Source of the DNA: Lewinella sp050633125 | Lineage (GTDB): Bacteria > Bacteroidota > Bacteroidia > Chitinophagales > Saprospiraceae | Assembly (NCBI RefSeq): GCF_050633125.1 | Contig: NZ_JBOEFX010000110.1 | Span: 1 to 64,000, forward strand | Direction of reading: 5' to 3' | Length of the DNA stretch: 64,000 bases | In this document: positions 32,430-41,282 of the stretch, one piece after another | How the letters are laid out: each line of letters begins with the position of its first letter | How positions within the stretch are numbered: position 1 is the stretch's first letter | Program-made: the position numbers and the translations under genes | The notes under the pieces: generated by a model | The model's input: only the letters and a program-made list of their open reading frames with translations | Told to the model about the DNA's origin: nothing | Database searches by the model: none

Positions 32430-34052
32430 TTAAAGCAATATGATCTTTTCGGTTAGCGCTCCGCTTGCTGTTATTACCTTCAAGTAGTAAATCCCGCGAG
32501 GATAATCAAGGGTTTTTATAACCGTATTAAAATGATCATTTTGCTTCTTGAACCCTTTAATCATCTGGCCAGATGAGTTGTATAACTCTACACTGAAAAC
32601 ATGATTGTCATTAAAATCAATGGCAATGTTTAAGTGGTTGGTTGCTGGATTGGGGAATACCTTGAAAGATGCTATTTGAGCCTCTGAGTTTTCTACGATG
32701 GTACTGGTTTTTAAAGGGTGACTTCCCACCATGCCTATGCCATGGGGCACCCAAACTTGATAAACACTATCTGTAGTGGCAGTAATTGATGGCGTAGTTT
32801 CTCCGGTAGACCAAATATACTCGGCGTATCCTGCCGGAGCGCTAATAACGATAGAATCACCAGAAATATCATAGGTTAGCAATGGCCGAGGAAGATCAAA
32901 TCCCAATGTGGTGGCCTGTATTCTATAGCTCATATAGGAGTCTTCAAAGTAAAGACAAGTGAGCAAATCTCCAGCTTGATTAACAAGACTAAAGGTAGGA
33001 CTAGGGCGAAAAACATAGCCCCAGTTTATTAAGACTAGGCTATCACCTAGCCATTGTGCGTTTCCCATTGCAGAAGCGTAAATACTCTGATTTGCATCGT
33101 AAGACCATTCAAGGGTAGCGGTAGAATCTGAAAAATCGAGTGCATAAGCGGCGGCCCTGGAGTACTGTGTTGGTACTCTTAAATTGCCATTGTCATAAAT
33201 ACCAATATTTCCGTTGGATAAGCGATTTGCAGAATGTTGTGCACTAAAAGTATCGCCTGAATTGAGGATGTTAAAAGTACTCCGTTCTCCTCCTAATCTC
33301 CATAATATCTCGCCTGTTCTATTAAGTCTATCTACTTTGTACACAGTAGATGTATTACGAAGAGAGACCAATAAGTCACCATCATCATCGAGGGAAAATG
33401 AATTGCCATGTGCATAATCAAAATCACTTGAATAGTAACTCAAACCTTCGGAGAATTCCTCGGGGTGCACAAAATCAGTGCTGTGCCATTGCCAGATTAG
33501 ATGGTGTTCTTCATCAAATTCCTGGATGCCATAACCTCGTACTGATGTATTTACCGATCCGGTAATGCCATTAAATGTGTATTGGCTAAGATTCATGATG
33601 GTGTCGTACAAGGTGCCGATGATCTTGTTTCCGTTTTCTAATAACAAAAAATCATGGGTGTCACCACGTTCATCACTAATTGCGGTTGTCAAAGTGTCGA
33701 GTAATTGAAGATCACTATCATAGGTTAAAAACACAGCTGCTACTTCGGGCTTATAGGTTATTGAGCTAAAGTTGTTTATTCCTTCATGGTATTTATAGTC
33801 GAAGGATGTTTCTTGTTGGTCTTTTCTGTACCAGGCGATATAGCCTAGCGAATCAAGAATAAACATGTTCGTTTTGGTTGCGGCATTGAGTTGATACGAA
33901 TTGGCGCAATAATGCCCCCGGAATGAAAGCTCATTCAATTCGAACTGATAACTTGGGAAATCTGGTGGGGTTGGTCTGTTGTATTCCTGAGCACTCACAT
34001 ATTCAGTAAAAAGGGCAAGTAGTAGTAAATATTTATAGTGCATAGTGTTCAT
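32430..34052 (-). CDS. T9SS-secreted arylsulfotransferase (ASST)-like propeller protein
   Basis: An exported protein of about 540 residues. The signal peptide is MNTMHYKYLLLLALFTEYVSAQ when started at 34052; the ATG at 34112 would add 20 non-signal residues. The body is the ASST-type beta-propeller: GDTHDFLLLENGNKI, YAHGNSFSLDDDGDLLVS, DRLNRTGEILWRLGG, FSAQHSANRLSNGN. The histidines in DTHDF, YAHGN and AQHSA match the positions conserved in arylsulfotransferase family members. A T9SS type A sorting domain closes the protein (VFPNPATNHLNI, GIYYLKV). Known ASSTs are periplasmic; export to the cell surface would be a variation. Sulfotransfer activity is inferred. Confidence 0.8.
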   Translation of the reverse strand: MNTMHYKYLLLLALFTEYVSAQEYNRPTPPDFPSYQFELNELSFRGHYCANSYQLNAATKTNMFILDSLGYIAWYRKDQQETSFDYKYHEGINNFSSITYKPEVAAVFLTYDSDLQLLDTLTTAISDERGDTHDFLLLENGNKIIGTLYDTIMNLSQYTFNGITGSVNTSVRGYGIQEFDEEHHLIWQWHSTDFVHPEEFSEGLSYYSSDFDYAHGNSFSLDDDGDLLVSLRNTSTVYKVDRLNRTGEILWRLGGERSTFNILNSGDTFSAQHSANRLSNGNIGIYDNGNLRVPTQYSRAAAYALDFSDSTATLEWSYDANQSIYASAMGNAQWLGDSLVLINWGYVFRPSPTFSLVNQAGDLLTCLYFEDSYMSYRIQATTLGFDLPRPLLTYDISGDSIVISAPAGYAEYIWSTGETTPSITATTDSVYQVWVPHGIGMVGSHPLKTSTIVENSEAQIASFKVFPNPATNHLNIAIDFNDNHVFSVELYNSSGQMIKGFKKQNDHFNTVIKTLDYPRGIYYLKVITASGALTEKIILL

Positions 34053-34297
34053 CAAAATAAGGGTCAAGAATAAATGCTGATACAATATATAGATTTTTGA
34101 ATTTGTGTCCATGACTACGCTTTGCCACTTATCCTTGATTTATTGTCTGTTACCTTGTCATTATAGCTGGCAGGCATGAGGTTCTTTTATTCTGCGGCAG
34201 CAAGCTGTAATTTGTAATCAACACCTTTAGGCGTTTTCTTTACCGAAAAAACACTATATTTTTACCTAGATATTAAAACATCTAAAATACCATAACC

Positions 34298-35287
34298 ATG
34301 CTAGACCTAGTTAAAGACCCCAAAATTCAGCAAGTTTTGAGTCCGCCCAATGCCTCCCCACACTGGGAGAAAGACCTCGAGCGCTTGGTAAAAGGCGATG
34401 TAACGCTTAATCGCCGCTCGGCGGGAGAAGATTCTATTCGTGCTTTTCAGCGGTTACTGATCTTTCTCGGATATTCTACTTCTTCTTCAGGCTCCTTTTC
34501 GATTGATGGGGATTTTGGTCGCGGTACCAACCGGGCCTTGGCCCAGTTTGAATTTGACAACAAGTTGGAGTCATCCATAATTTCACGGAAAACGCTTACT
34601 TATGATTGCTCCTGGCAGACCGCCCGCAAGCTTATCAAGAGTATTCCTGATGTGAAATTAAACATCAAGACCCTTGAAAAAATGCTGGAGTTGGCCAAAG
34701 AGGCCATCGATACCAACACTGTCAATTGTGGCGATTTTGATGAAGCCATCTTCCAGCTTAACGCCCTCCACGATAAGAAAGGACTCACTTGCCGGGAAAT
34801 TAATAAACGCTACGGCGCTGCTGCTGAAAAGGCGGCAAAGGAACTAAAAGCCGCCAACGGGCGCATCATCCTTCCTGAATGGATATTAGCAATTATCCGC
34901 CAAGAAACGGCCGGTGTAGTTCGCCCAAGATTTGAACAGCATTGGTTGTCAAAATTGGCAAAAAAACACCCTAATACAGACCTTGTTGAACTACGCTATC
35001 AATCCATGAGTTTTGGCCTGGGCCAGGTGATGGGCTTCAATTACAATCGGGTAGGGGCCTCTTCGGCCAAGGAGTTGTATACGTTGCCGTTAGACAAGCA
35101 GATTACGTCGATTGCCCGCTTTCTGACTTTGAGCTCACGCGTACGCCCGGCGGTGCAAAAGTTAGACCCAAGCGCAGATGACTTCAAAGCGGTAGCGCGA
35201 TACTATAACGGTTCTGGCTATGCGGCTCATCATTACGATGAGAGTTTGGCAAGATGGTTCCGGGAGTTTAAGGTGCTGCGGGGATAA
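34298..35287 (+). CDS. Muramidase (DUF3380-type) with peptidoglycan-binding domain, no signal peptide
   Basis: A 329-residue protein with a PG_binding_1-type module (about 45-95: FQRLLIFLGY, IDGDFGRGTNRALAQFEF). A helical linker leads to a C-terminal N-acetylmuramidase/DUF3380-like domain. In that domain Glu203 of IIRQETAG is the candidate catalytic acid, followed by FEQHWLSKL, SFGLGQVMGFNY and YYNGSGY. It should cut the glycan backbone of murein. There is no signal peptide or membrane helix, as in phage endolysins and in effectors moved by non-Sec systems, and no holin or phage gene is near. It converges on a caspase-nSTAND gene and shares a bidirectional terminator with it. Confidence 0.8.
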   Translation: MLDLVKDPKIQQVLSPPNASPHWEKDLERLVKGDVTLNRRSAGEDSIRAFQRLLIFLGYSTSSSGSFSIDGDFGRGTNRALAQFEFDNKLESSIISRKTLTYDCSWQTARKLIKSIPDVKLNIKTLEKMLELAKEAIDTNTVNCGDFDEAIFQLNALHDKKGLTCREINKRYGAAAEKAAKELKAANGRIILPEWILAIIRQETAGVVRPRFEQHWLSKLAKKHPNTDLVELRYQSMSFGLGQVMGFNYNRVGASSAKELYTLPLDKQITSIARFLTLSSRVRPAVQKLDPSADDFKAVARYYNGSGYAAHHYDESLARWFREFKVLRG

Positions 35288-35309
35288 AATCCCAGAGGAG
35301 CCTCTTACA

Positions 35310-35362
35310 AAAACAAATGAGCCTCTACTTGGCCTGCCAGATAGGGGCTCATTTGTTTTGTG
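35310..35362. terminator. Bidirectional rho-independent terminator
   Basis: A perfect 14-bp stem AAAACAAATGAGCC/GGCTCATTTGTTTT (35310-35323 with 35346-35359) has A and T runs at its ends. It can serve the muramidase gene and, in the other direction, the convergent caspase gene. Confidence 0.85.
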
Positions 35363-35443
35363 TGTGCAATACTAAATGTTTGTGCTGAAAATATGGCTTG
35401 GACTGTACCCTGCTGAAGCCCAAGCTACGCTATACTAAAGCCA

Positions 35444-38400
35444 TTAGACTTGTTCTGACAACCATTGGGCATCATAAGTTTGGAGTATTTCAACTAACAA
35501 TTCTTGGAATTTCTCTGCCGTTCCATCCATATGTCGCCTTATCCAGAAGCCCAGGGCAATATATTGACTGATAATATGTGGGCTGGTACTTTGAAATGAA
35601 TTGTTGCGCTCCGCAAAGAAACTGTAAGGGCCTTCTGAGGTTGAATCTTCTTGCCAAAGCCGGTAACGCACTTCTTGCCACCGATTAACATCAAAGCCAC
35701 TAGCGTTATAGTCGATAATAATCAAGCGGTATTTTGTGATGGTACGTTCTTTTTCGCTTGGGTGTTCCTCCCAGTACTGGGAAGCCCAATAATATACCCT
35801 GGCCAGGTCTTTTAGCTTGTGGTTGTAGAAGGCCTGCGCTAGCTTTTTCAACAACTTATTTTGCTTAAAAGAAATAGCCGTTTGGTGAAGCCAATCAATA
35901 AATTCCGGATTGTATTTGCCAAATTCATCCGATGAATCGAGATTGAATTCCTCACCATGCGGACCGCTAATAAAAATGGCTGCCGGCGCTAAAGATTGGA
36001 GTTTTTTCAAGCTCAGCAGCGGCTTGAAAGTATGATATAGCGCAGTGGTGAAATAAATAGGTTGACCAAGGTGCTCAATGTCGTATTTATCCGCTTTTTC
36101 CAAAATATCGACGACCTCTTTAGCTATTGCCTCCTTATTAGTCGCTACTTCTTTTCGATAGTCTTCCGGGGAGTCCCATATTTTATCTGTCGCTGCCAAC
36201 CATTCCGGATCATAAGCCTGCAACATTTTTTCCAAGATGGCCCGAAAGTATTCCATCGTGCCATCCAAGGTTCGCCGTAGCCAAAACGCACAAGCGACCC
36301 ACGCAACCGTCTCGTTTTTATCAAAGCCTCGCTCCTCAGGCATTTCAGGAGGTGTTGAAGCAGACACTACAAAGTTATAATAAAACCAAAAAGTACTCTT
36401 GTCTTCGTCACTAATATCCCCTGATTGAGCCAGATAAGCTTCTGCCATAGCAGGAAGGATGTAATCGTTTTTTGCGTGGTACTTATAAATGTTGTAAAAA
36501 TTCCGAATCTGCACTTGTAAGAATTTCGTGTAAAACGGCATGGTCAATCGACGGAGAAAGGAGTCCTGGTGTGCAGGAATAGCGTATTTTGTCAACCAAT
36601 CCAGAAAGGCCGGATTGTAATGGCCAAAATCAGCAATACTATTTTCAAAACCCGCTAGATGTGGCCCACTTGAAAAGACAGGTACAGGTGAAATGGACCG
36701 AATTTTATCCAGATCCATCAAGACTTTAATATTGTTATAGATATCTCTTACCCCTTTGAGATTTCCAAAATCTTTGTCATCCAGAAAAGAAGTGGCTCGC
36801 CAGGTAGCACTCATCATTTCATTGATAACTTGTTCTTTTTGCCGCTTGAGCTCAATGATGCTTGCGATCCGTTTTTGCCAACTTTGCTGAATAAAAGACG
36901 CCTCCGCGAGGTTGAGGCCATGTTTGCCTTGTTCCAGTAAAACGGTTAAGACTTTGTCGGAATTCCCCGAAAGGATGAGCGAATTGAGGTCGGGAAAAGT
37001 TTGTTGGCTATGGCACTCGTGCCAAAATTCGAGAAAGGCTGCTTTGTCTTCCTCTGGTGTTTCTGCTAGCATCTCGTTGACGAAAACGTTGTCCTTGTCT
37101 TCCAGCAGGAAAAGGGACGCATCAGCAACTTGCTTGATGAGTTGGAGTAACTTGGGGTTGCTATCCCAGAGGCGACTGAAGGTGGTGTTCAAATCCACCA
37201 AAGAACGTTCTTGTTCGTTCTGTTCTTTTTCGTAGCCCCTTGGGCTCGGAGGTGGAGCTTCGGCACTGTCCATGACGGCCTTCCACAGTTCTCGCTGCAA
37301 GCTCAGGTTTTCTTTGCCAAAATCGTTGATCCATCTTTTACCCATCGTCCAGGTATTGATCAACGAGTCGTGGATGAGTTCTTCGTATCGGATACCTGCT
37401 TCGCCGCCGGTAGAAATTAGATTGGCAGCGCGTAGCGCATCCAGAATTTCATTGATGGCTTGGTTGTCATCCGCAAAGCGTAGTTCGTCGAACTGCTGAT
37501 CACGGTATACCCTGCGGCGGGTGTATTCGCCATCGCTAAGGCTTACCATTCGCAGAAAAACATGGCGTAGGAGTTCTTGCTTCGGGGTGAGGCTTTGATC
37601 ACCATCTTGATTCTCTTCTGTTGGCTTCGCGCCAAAACCATCATAAATGAGTTGCATCCGCCTGCTGAGAGCACCGCTCACGCCTCCCAGTTTATCACGG
37701 TAGGCGGTACGCTTGAAAACACGCTCGCTAGAAGCCGTGTGCGTTACCATCTCTTGCATGGTGTAAGACAGCAATGGCAGGGCACTAGGTAGGTAGTTGA
37801 GGTCTTCCAGAATAGCATCTGCCAAGTCGCCAACTTCATCTTGTTGGAATTCGTAAGCAAACAAAGTCGCGGGATTCACCAATGCCGATCTTAGATCATC
37901 CAACCCCAGTGTAGAGAGGCGATAGAGTTTGAAATAATCATAGTAAGATTGCTGCTTGCCCCAAAATTGTTCTCCAAATTCAGAGATCTCCAATTGCCAT
38001 TCAAAATCAGAACGCATGGAGATGATGATTTGCAGCTTACCCGCAACAGCCGCTTCGAACAGTTCTTTGAGGTAAGTGTTGACAGTGGTTTGCTCTTCAA
38101 GGGTGCAGGTGGTGAACAGTTCTTCAAACTGATCGAGATAAAGGACTTGTTTTTTGCTTGCGTTTAGATAAAAAATGCGCTCGCCAAAGAAGGAAGACGA
38201 TGGCATTTGATCCATTGATTGTGGCGGTGTAAACCGAAAAGGCTTGGTTTCGTCACTCATCACTTCTTCCCATTTCTGGTCTTGATGACGCTTTAGTGAC
38301 CAAGGGCGATCACCGGGACGAAATTGAAAAATTTCGTAGCCCGCCTGCTGGTAAGCGGGCAATAGCCCCGCCTTGACCAAAGAAGACTTACCGCTACCCG

Positions 38401-39484
38401 ATGGCCCGGAAAGCACCAATAGTGTAGGGCTTTTTTGCGATTCTTCTTCTGTTTGGACAGAAAGCCCCATGATGGCTCGCAAGTTTTCTACATCACTGGT
38501 GCGGCCAAAGTAGTAGTCGGCATCTTCGATGTCGTATTGTTCCAGACCTTTGTAGGGGTTCTTACGTTTGCGTTCATCCCACTTGGGGTCATTTTCCGGG
38601 TGGCGAGGGTCGCAAAAGATGAATTGGCCGCCATCGTGCCGCCCCATCGGGAAAAGGTCCGGGTTTTGGGGTTTGAAGGCCTCGGCTTTGCGGGTACGCC
38701 GTTCCACTTCATCGTGCAGGTAAATGAATAACTCGTGAGTGGTCAGAATGCCGTCGCCTAAGTTTTTACCGGCGGGTTTGAAATCGGGGCGAGCCTTGCC
38801 ACTGAGGGCGGCTACAAGTGCCTCTGCAAAAGGAGAGTTGTTAGCTGCTGCTTCTCCTCGTTCGCTGATCAAATCTGCCGCTTTTTCTGCGGGGCCAGCG
38901 CTTGCGAGTACCTGCCAAGCGCGCTTTTCTTGGTAGCGGTTGAATCGCTTTTTACTCATGGGCCGCAAGCCCAAGCCCATCGTTGCGCGGGTACGACTGA
39001 TACGCCGAAAAGCCCCCGCAAAACAGCAATCCATGATAGCCAGTGTATGATGACAATCAAAGGCTTCCAGCTGCTCAAAAAGCCACTCCATTTTTATCAG
39101 CGTCTCATTTTTGGAGAGTTCTGCGATGGAGAAGCTGACATCACTGGGCATCAGGTAGCCCGCGGCACCTGCGCCGTCGATATCGCCTGCCAGGCCGTGG
39201 CCAGCGTAGTAAAACAGAAGGCCGTCTTTGGGTTTGATGGTACCTGCTTGTTTTAGTTCGGCAAGAAACGTTTCCAACTCAGCCTTGGTAGAATCGTAGC
39301 AAGTGTGTACATTCTCTTTCGCAAAACCCTGGTAGGTGATGAGCGTCTCTTTGAGTGCTTCGGCATCTGCACGTGGTGTCAGCAGGTGAGCGCCAATGTT
39401 ATCGTAGCGATTGATCGCAATCAGGATCGCGTGTGCCTTGAGGGCGCCGGGGAGTTTGGTGCGGGTTATTTTTTGAGTAGGCAT
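35444..39484 (-). CDS. Caspase-nSTAND NTPase with duplicated C-terminal module
   Basis: A 1346-residue cytoplasmic protein. An N-terminal caspase-like (C14) domain (about 17-290) has catalytic His96 in YYAGHG and Cys154 in MDCCFAG. An nSTAND1-type NTPase follows: NPYKGLEQYDIEDADYYFGR at about 307, Walker A GPSGSGKSS at about 361, Walker B VLYLDQFEELF, then a winged-helix-like region (LPSALPLLSYTMQEM, LLRHVFLRMV). The C-terminal 430 residues contain two related modules (about 930-1097 and 1170-1344). Each has F(S/I)SGPH, FG(H/K)YNP(A/E)F(L/I)DWL, FW(I/L)RR and a final QAYDPEW/QTYDAQW. I do not recognise this module. Such proteins are thought to sense a trigger through the C-terminus, oligomerise by the NTPase and activate the protease. 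The target is unknown. Confidence 0.85.
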   Translation of the reverse strand: MPTQKITRTKLPGALKAHAILIAINRYDNIGAHLLTPRADAEALKETLITYQGFAKENVHTCYDSTKAELETFLAELKQAGTIKPKDGLLFYYAGHGLAGDIDGAGAAGYLMPSDVSFSIAELSKNETLIKMEWLFEQLEAFDCHHTLAIMDCCFAGAFRRISRTRATMGLGLRPMSKKRFNRYQEKRAWQVLASAGPAEKAADLISERGEAAANNSPFAEALVAALSGKARPDFKPAGKNLGDGILTTHELFIYLHDEVERRTRKAEAFKPQNPDLFPMGRHDGGQFIFCDPRHPENDPKWDERKRKNPYKGLEQYDIEDADYYFGRTSDVENLRAIMGLSVQTEEESQKSPTLLVLSGPSGSGKSSLVKAGLLPAYQQAGYEIFQFRPGDRPWSLKRHQDQKWEEVMSDETKPFRFTPPQSMDQMPSSSFFGERIFYLNASKKQVLYLDQFEELFTTCTLEEQTTVNTYLKELFEAAVAGKLQIIISMRSDFEWQLEISEFGEQFWGKQQSYYDYFKLYRLSTLGLDDLRSALVNPATLFAYEFQQDEVGDLADAILEDLNYLPSALPLLSYTMQEMVTHTASSERVFKRTAYRDKLGGVSGALSRRMQLIYDGFGAKPTEENQDGDQSLTPKQELLRHVFLRMVSLSDGEYTRRRVYRDQQFDELRFADDNQAINEILDALRAANLISTGGEAGIRYEELIHDSLINTWTMGKRWINDFGKENLSLQRELWKAVMDSAEAPPPSPRGYEKEQNEQERSLVDLNTTFSRLWDSNPKLLQLIKQVADASLFLLEDKDNVFVNEMLAETPEEDKAAFLEFWHECHSQQTFPDLNSLILSGNSDKVLTVLLEQGKHGLNLAEASFIQQSWQKRIASIIELKRQKEQVINEMMSATWRATSFLDDKDFGNLKGVRDIYNNIKVLMDLDKIRSISPVPVFSSGPHLAGFENSIADFGHYNPAFLDWLTKYAIPAHQDSFLRRLTMPFYTKFLQVQIRNFYNIYKYHAKNDYILPAMAEAYLAQSGDISDEDKSTFWFYYNFVVSASTPPEMPEERGFDKNETVAWVACAFWLRRTLDGTMEYFRAILEKMLQAYDPEWLAATDKIWDSPEDYRKEVATNKEAIAKEVVDILEKADKYDIEHLGQPIYFTTALYHTFKPLLSLKKLQSLAPAAIFISGPHGEEFNLDSSDEFGKYNPEFIDWLHQTAISFKQNKLLKKLAQAFYNHKLKDLARVYYWASQYWEEHPSEKERTITKYRLIIIDYNASGFDVNRWQEVRYRLWQEDSTSEGPYSFFAERNNSFQSTSPHIISQYIALGFWIRRHMDGTAEKFQELLVEILQTYDAQWLSEQV
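35447..36700 (-). repeat. Internal duplication in the C-terminus of the caspase-nSTAND protein
   Basis: Two copies of a module of about 170-190 residues are encoded at roughly 36195-36700 and 35447-35980. Shared landmarks in the same order are SGPH, YNP.F.DWL, a Phe/Tyr-rich basic helix, FW.RR..DGT and a final Gln-x-Tyr-Asp..Trp-Leu. The copies are well diverged, so the duplication is old. Confidence 0.75.
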
Positions 39485-39714
39485 TTATATGGAGGTGTTT
39501 CGTTTAATCAGAAGGTGTTTTTTCTGTCGTCCGTTGTTTTGCTGGACTTTAGCCAAATGGCGAAAGTCGTAGAGCGTTAGTTGGAAGTTGATCTATGTGT
39601 GTTTACTAATCGCTATACCCATTACCATAGGCGAGCGAAGCAAGCCGAACTCTGAGGACTGAAAGGACGATCACCGAAGGTTATCCTTTTACGGACTTTC
39701 CCAAAAAAAACAGT

Positions 39715-40974
39715 TTAGTGTTTCTTCCCCTTCCGGCGCTTTGATTTCCCTTTCTTATTTAGCGCTAAAGTTTCCTCGGTCGCTTTCATGAGCTCCTTTA
39801 GACCAAACTGGTCTTCTTCTGCCATCTTTAGCGTTTCGCGATAATCGGCCCGGTCGAGGTCGAGAATTTTAATTTCGTAACCCGTGTAGGAATGAATAGC
39901 GTGCAGTAATACTTTTTCTCCTGGCGCACAAAAGGAGTAGGCTATTCCTCTTTGTTTGGCTCGCCCGGTGCGGCCAATACGATGCACATACTGGTCTGCT
40001 TCTGTGGGCAAATCGTAATTGATGACGTGGGTAATATTGGAAATGTCGATGCCGCGTGCACTCACATCGGTTGCAATGAGTAAGCGCTCTTCGTCTGCTT
40101 TAAAGGCGGCCAGGGTAGCAATTCGTTCTGATTGTTCTACATCGCCATGCAGGATTAAGCTGGAAATGCCTACTCGCTCCATGGCCTTTTGTACCCGCTC
40201 TGCACGTACTTTCGTACGGACAAAAACGAGCATTTTTCCTTCTGGCTGTTCTTTGAGGATACGCTCCAGGAAAAAACGTTTATCATCCATTTCTACGAAG
40301 AGCACAGAGTGGTCTACATTCTTGGAAACAGGGTCTTTCGGGGAAATCTGGATACGAATTGCTTGCTGGGTCAACGAATGGGCCAAGGATTTGATTTCAT
40401 CGTCGATAGTAGCCGAAAAGAAGAGCGTTTGCCGGCGTTTAGGCAGCAGCCTCATCACATCTTGGACATCCTTCAGGAAGCCCAAACCTAGCATTTGATC
40501 GGCTTCGTCGATAATGAGCGTCTCTACTCGTTCCAGTCGTAATGCCCCCTGATGGCTGAGGTCGAACATCCGTCCTGGCGTAGTGATTAATATATCTACA
40601 CCTTTGGTGAGGGTGGCAATCTGCGGGTCTTGTTCCACGCCGCCCAGCAGGCCGTACACCTTAACGCCGGTATTTTTCCCTAGCTCCTCAAACACTTTGG
40701 TAATTTGCAGCGCCAGTTCTCGTGTAGGCACCATCACCAGGCATTTGATGCCATCTTTTCTCCGCTGACGTTCTTTGAAGTTTTGTAATTTCTGCAAGAC
40801 AGGGATCGCAAAAGCCGCCGTCTTTCCGGTGCCGGTTTGGGCTACCGCCAAAATATCCGCCCCTTTTAGAATGAGCGGGATAGCCTTGTACTGAATATCC
40901 GTTGGACGCTTATAAGCTAGTGCTTCGATATTCTGTTTTATCTCGGGGGAAAGGGGGTATTCGGAAAATTTCAT
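39715..40974 (-). CDS. DEAD-box RNA helicase (RhlE/CshA type)
   Basis: A 419-residue ATP-dependent RNA helicase with all core motifs: the N-terminal Phe and Q motif region (FSEYPLSPEIKQNIEA, RPTDIQYKAIP), AQTGTGKTAAF, PTRELA, TPGRMFDL, DEAD in IIDEADQML, SAT, and RHxGRxGR-type VHRIGRTGRA. It ends in a short basic tail (KKGKSKRRKGKKH) of the kind that binds RNA non-specifically. It probably acts in ribosome assembly, RNA decay or cold adaptation. An exact TATCTTTG box (40979-40986) ends 4 bases before the ATG, so the transcript may be leaderless. It lies between two caspase genes on the same strand; a functional link is not shown. Confidence 0.93.
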   Translation of the reverse strand: MKFSEYPLSPEIKQNIEALAYKRPTDIQYKAIPLILKGADILAVAQTGTGKTAAFAIPVLQKLQNFKERQRRKDGIKCLVMVPTRELALQITKVFEELGKNTGVKVYGLLGGVEQDPQIATLTKGVDILITTPGRMFDLSHQGALRLERVETLIIDEADQMLGLGFLKDVQDVMRLLPKRRQTLFFSATIDDEIKSLAHSLTQQAIRIQISPKDPVSKNVDHSVLFVEMDDKRFFLERILKEQPEGKMLVFVRTKVRAERVQKAMERVGISSLILHGDVEQSERIATLAAFKADEERLLIATDVSARGIDISNITHVINYDLPTEADQYVHRIGRTGRAKQRGIAYSFCAPGEKVLLHAIHSYTGYEIKILDLDRADYRETLKMAEEDQFGLKELMKATEETLALNKKGKSKRRKGKKH

Positions 40975-40978
40975 GGTA

Positions 40979-40986
40979 CAAAGATA
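40979..40986 (-). promoter_or_regulatory. Bacteroidota -7 box (TATCTTTG) directly before the helicase start
   Basis: An exact TAnnTTTG match with only four bases between the box and the ATG at 40974. Transcription would start at or next to the start codon. No clear -33 element is visible. Confidence 0.5.
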
Positions 40987-41052
40987 GATGCTTATGGAGG
41001 AATATTTTTAAGGAGTTATTAGGGATTTGGTGTTTTATAGACGAGTTATTAA

Positions 41053-41199
41053 TTATCTGGATTTATCATGGATTTGTTTTCGCTCGAGAGGTCGCCAGCC
41101 TGGGAATCCGACAAAAGGAAAACGTTGCTTTTGATTGCCTTCTACATCGAAGAGCATTAAAGAAGCATCACTGAAACCTAAAGTGATCAACTTGTCCAT
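41053..41199 (-). CDS. Possible 48-residue protein, unknown
   Basis: A short frame starting MDKLITLGFSDASLMLFDVE and running through FPFVGFPGWRPLERKQ. The hydrophobic/charged pattern looks protein-like, and AGGGAAAAAACA before the ATG could be a weak ribosome site. It lies between the caspase-hydrolase gene and the helicase gene on the same strand. I recognise no family. It may instead be the remains of a longer gene or chance. Confidence 0.35.
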   Translation of the reverse strand: MDKLITLGFSDASLMLFDVEGNQKQRFPFVGFPGWRPLERKQIHDKSR

Positions 41200-41238
41200 T
41201 GTTTTTTCCCTTGCCAGAATCGATTATTTGTGAACAAG

Positions 41239-41272
41239 CCGAGGCTACGCTCTTAAGAAAACGTAGCCTCGG
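41239..41272. terminator. Inverted repeat, probable terminator of the caspase-hydrolase gene
   Basis: A perfect 11-bp stem CCGAGGCTACG/CGTAGCCTCGG (41239-41249 with 41262-41272) begins 11 bp beyond the stop of the minus-strand gene. The following T tract is poor in both directions. Confidence 0.6.
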
Positions 41273-41282
41273 TGTTGAAAAA

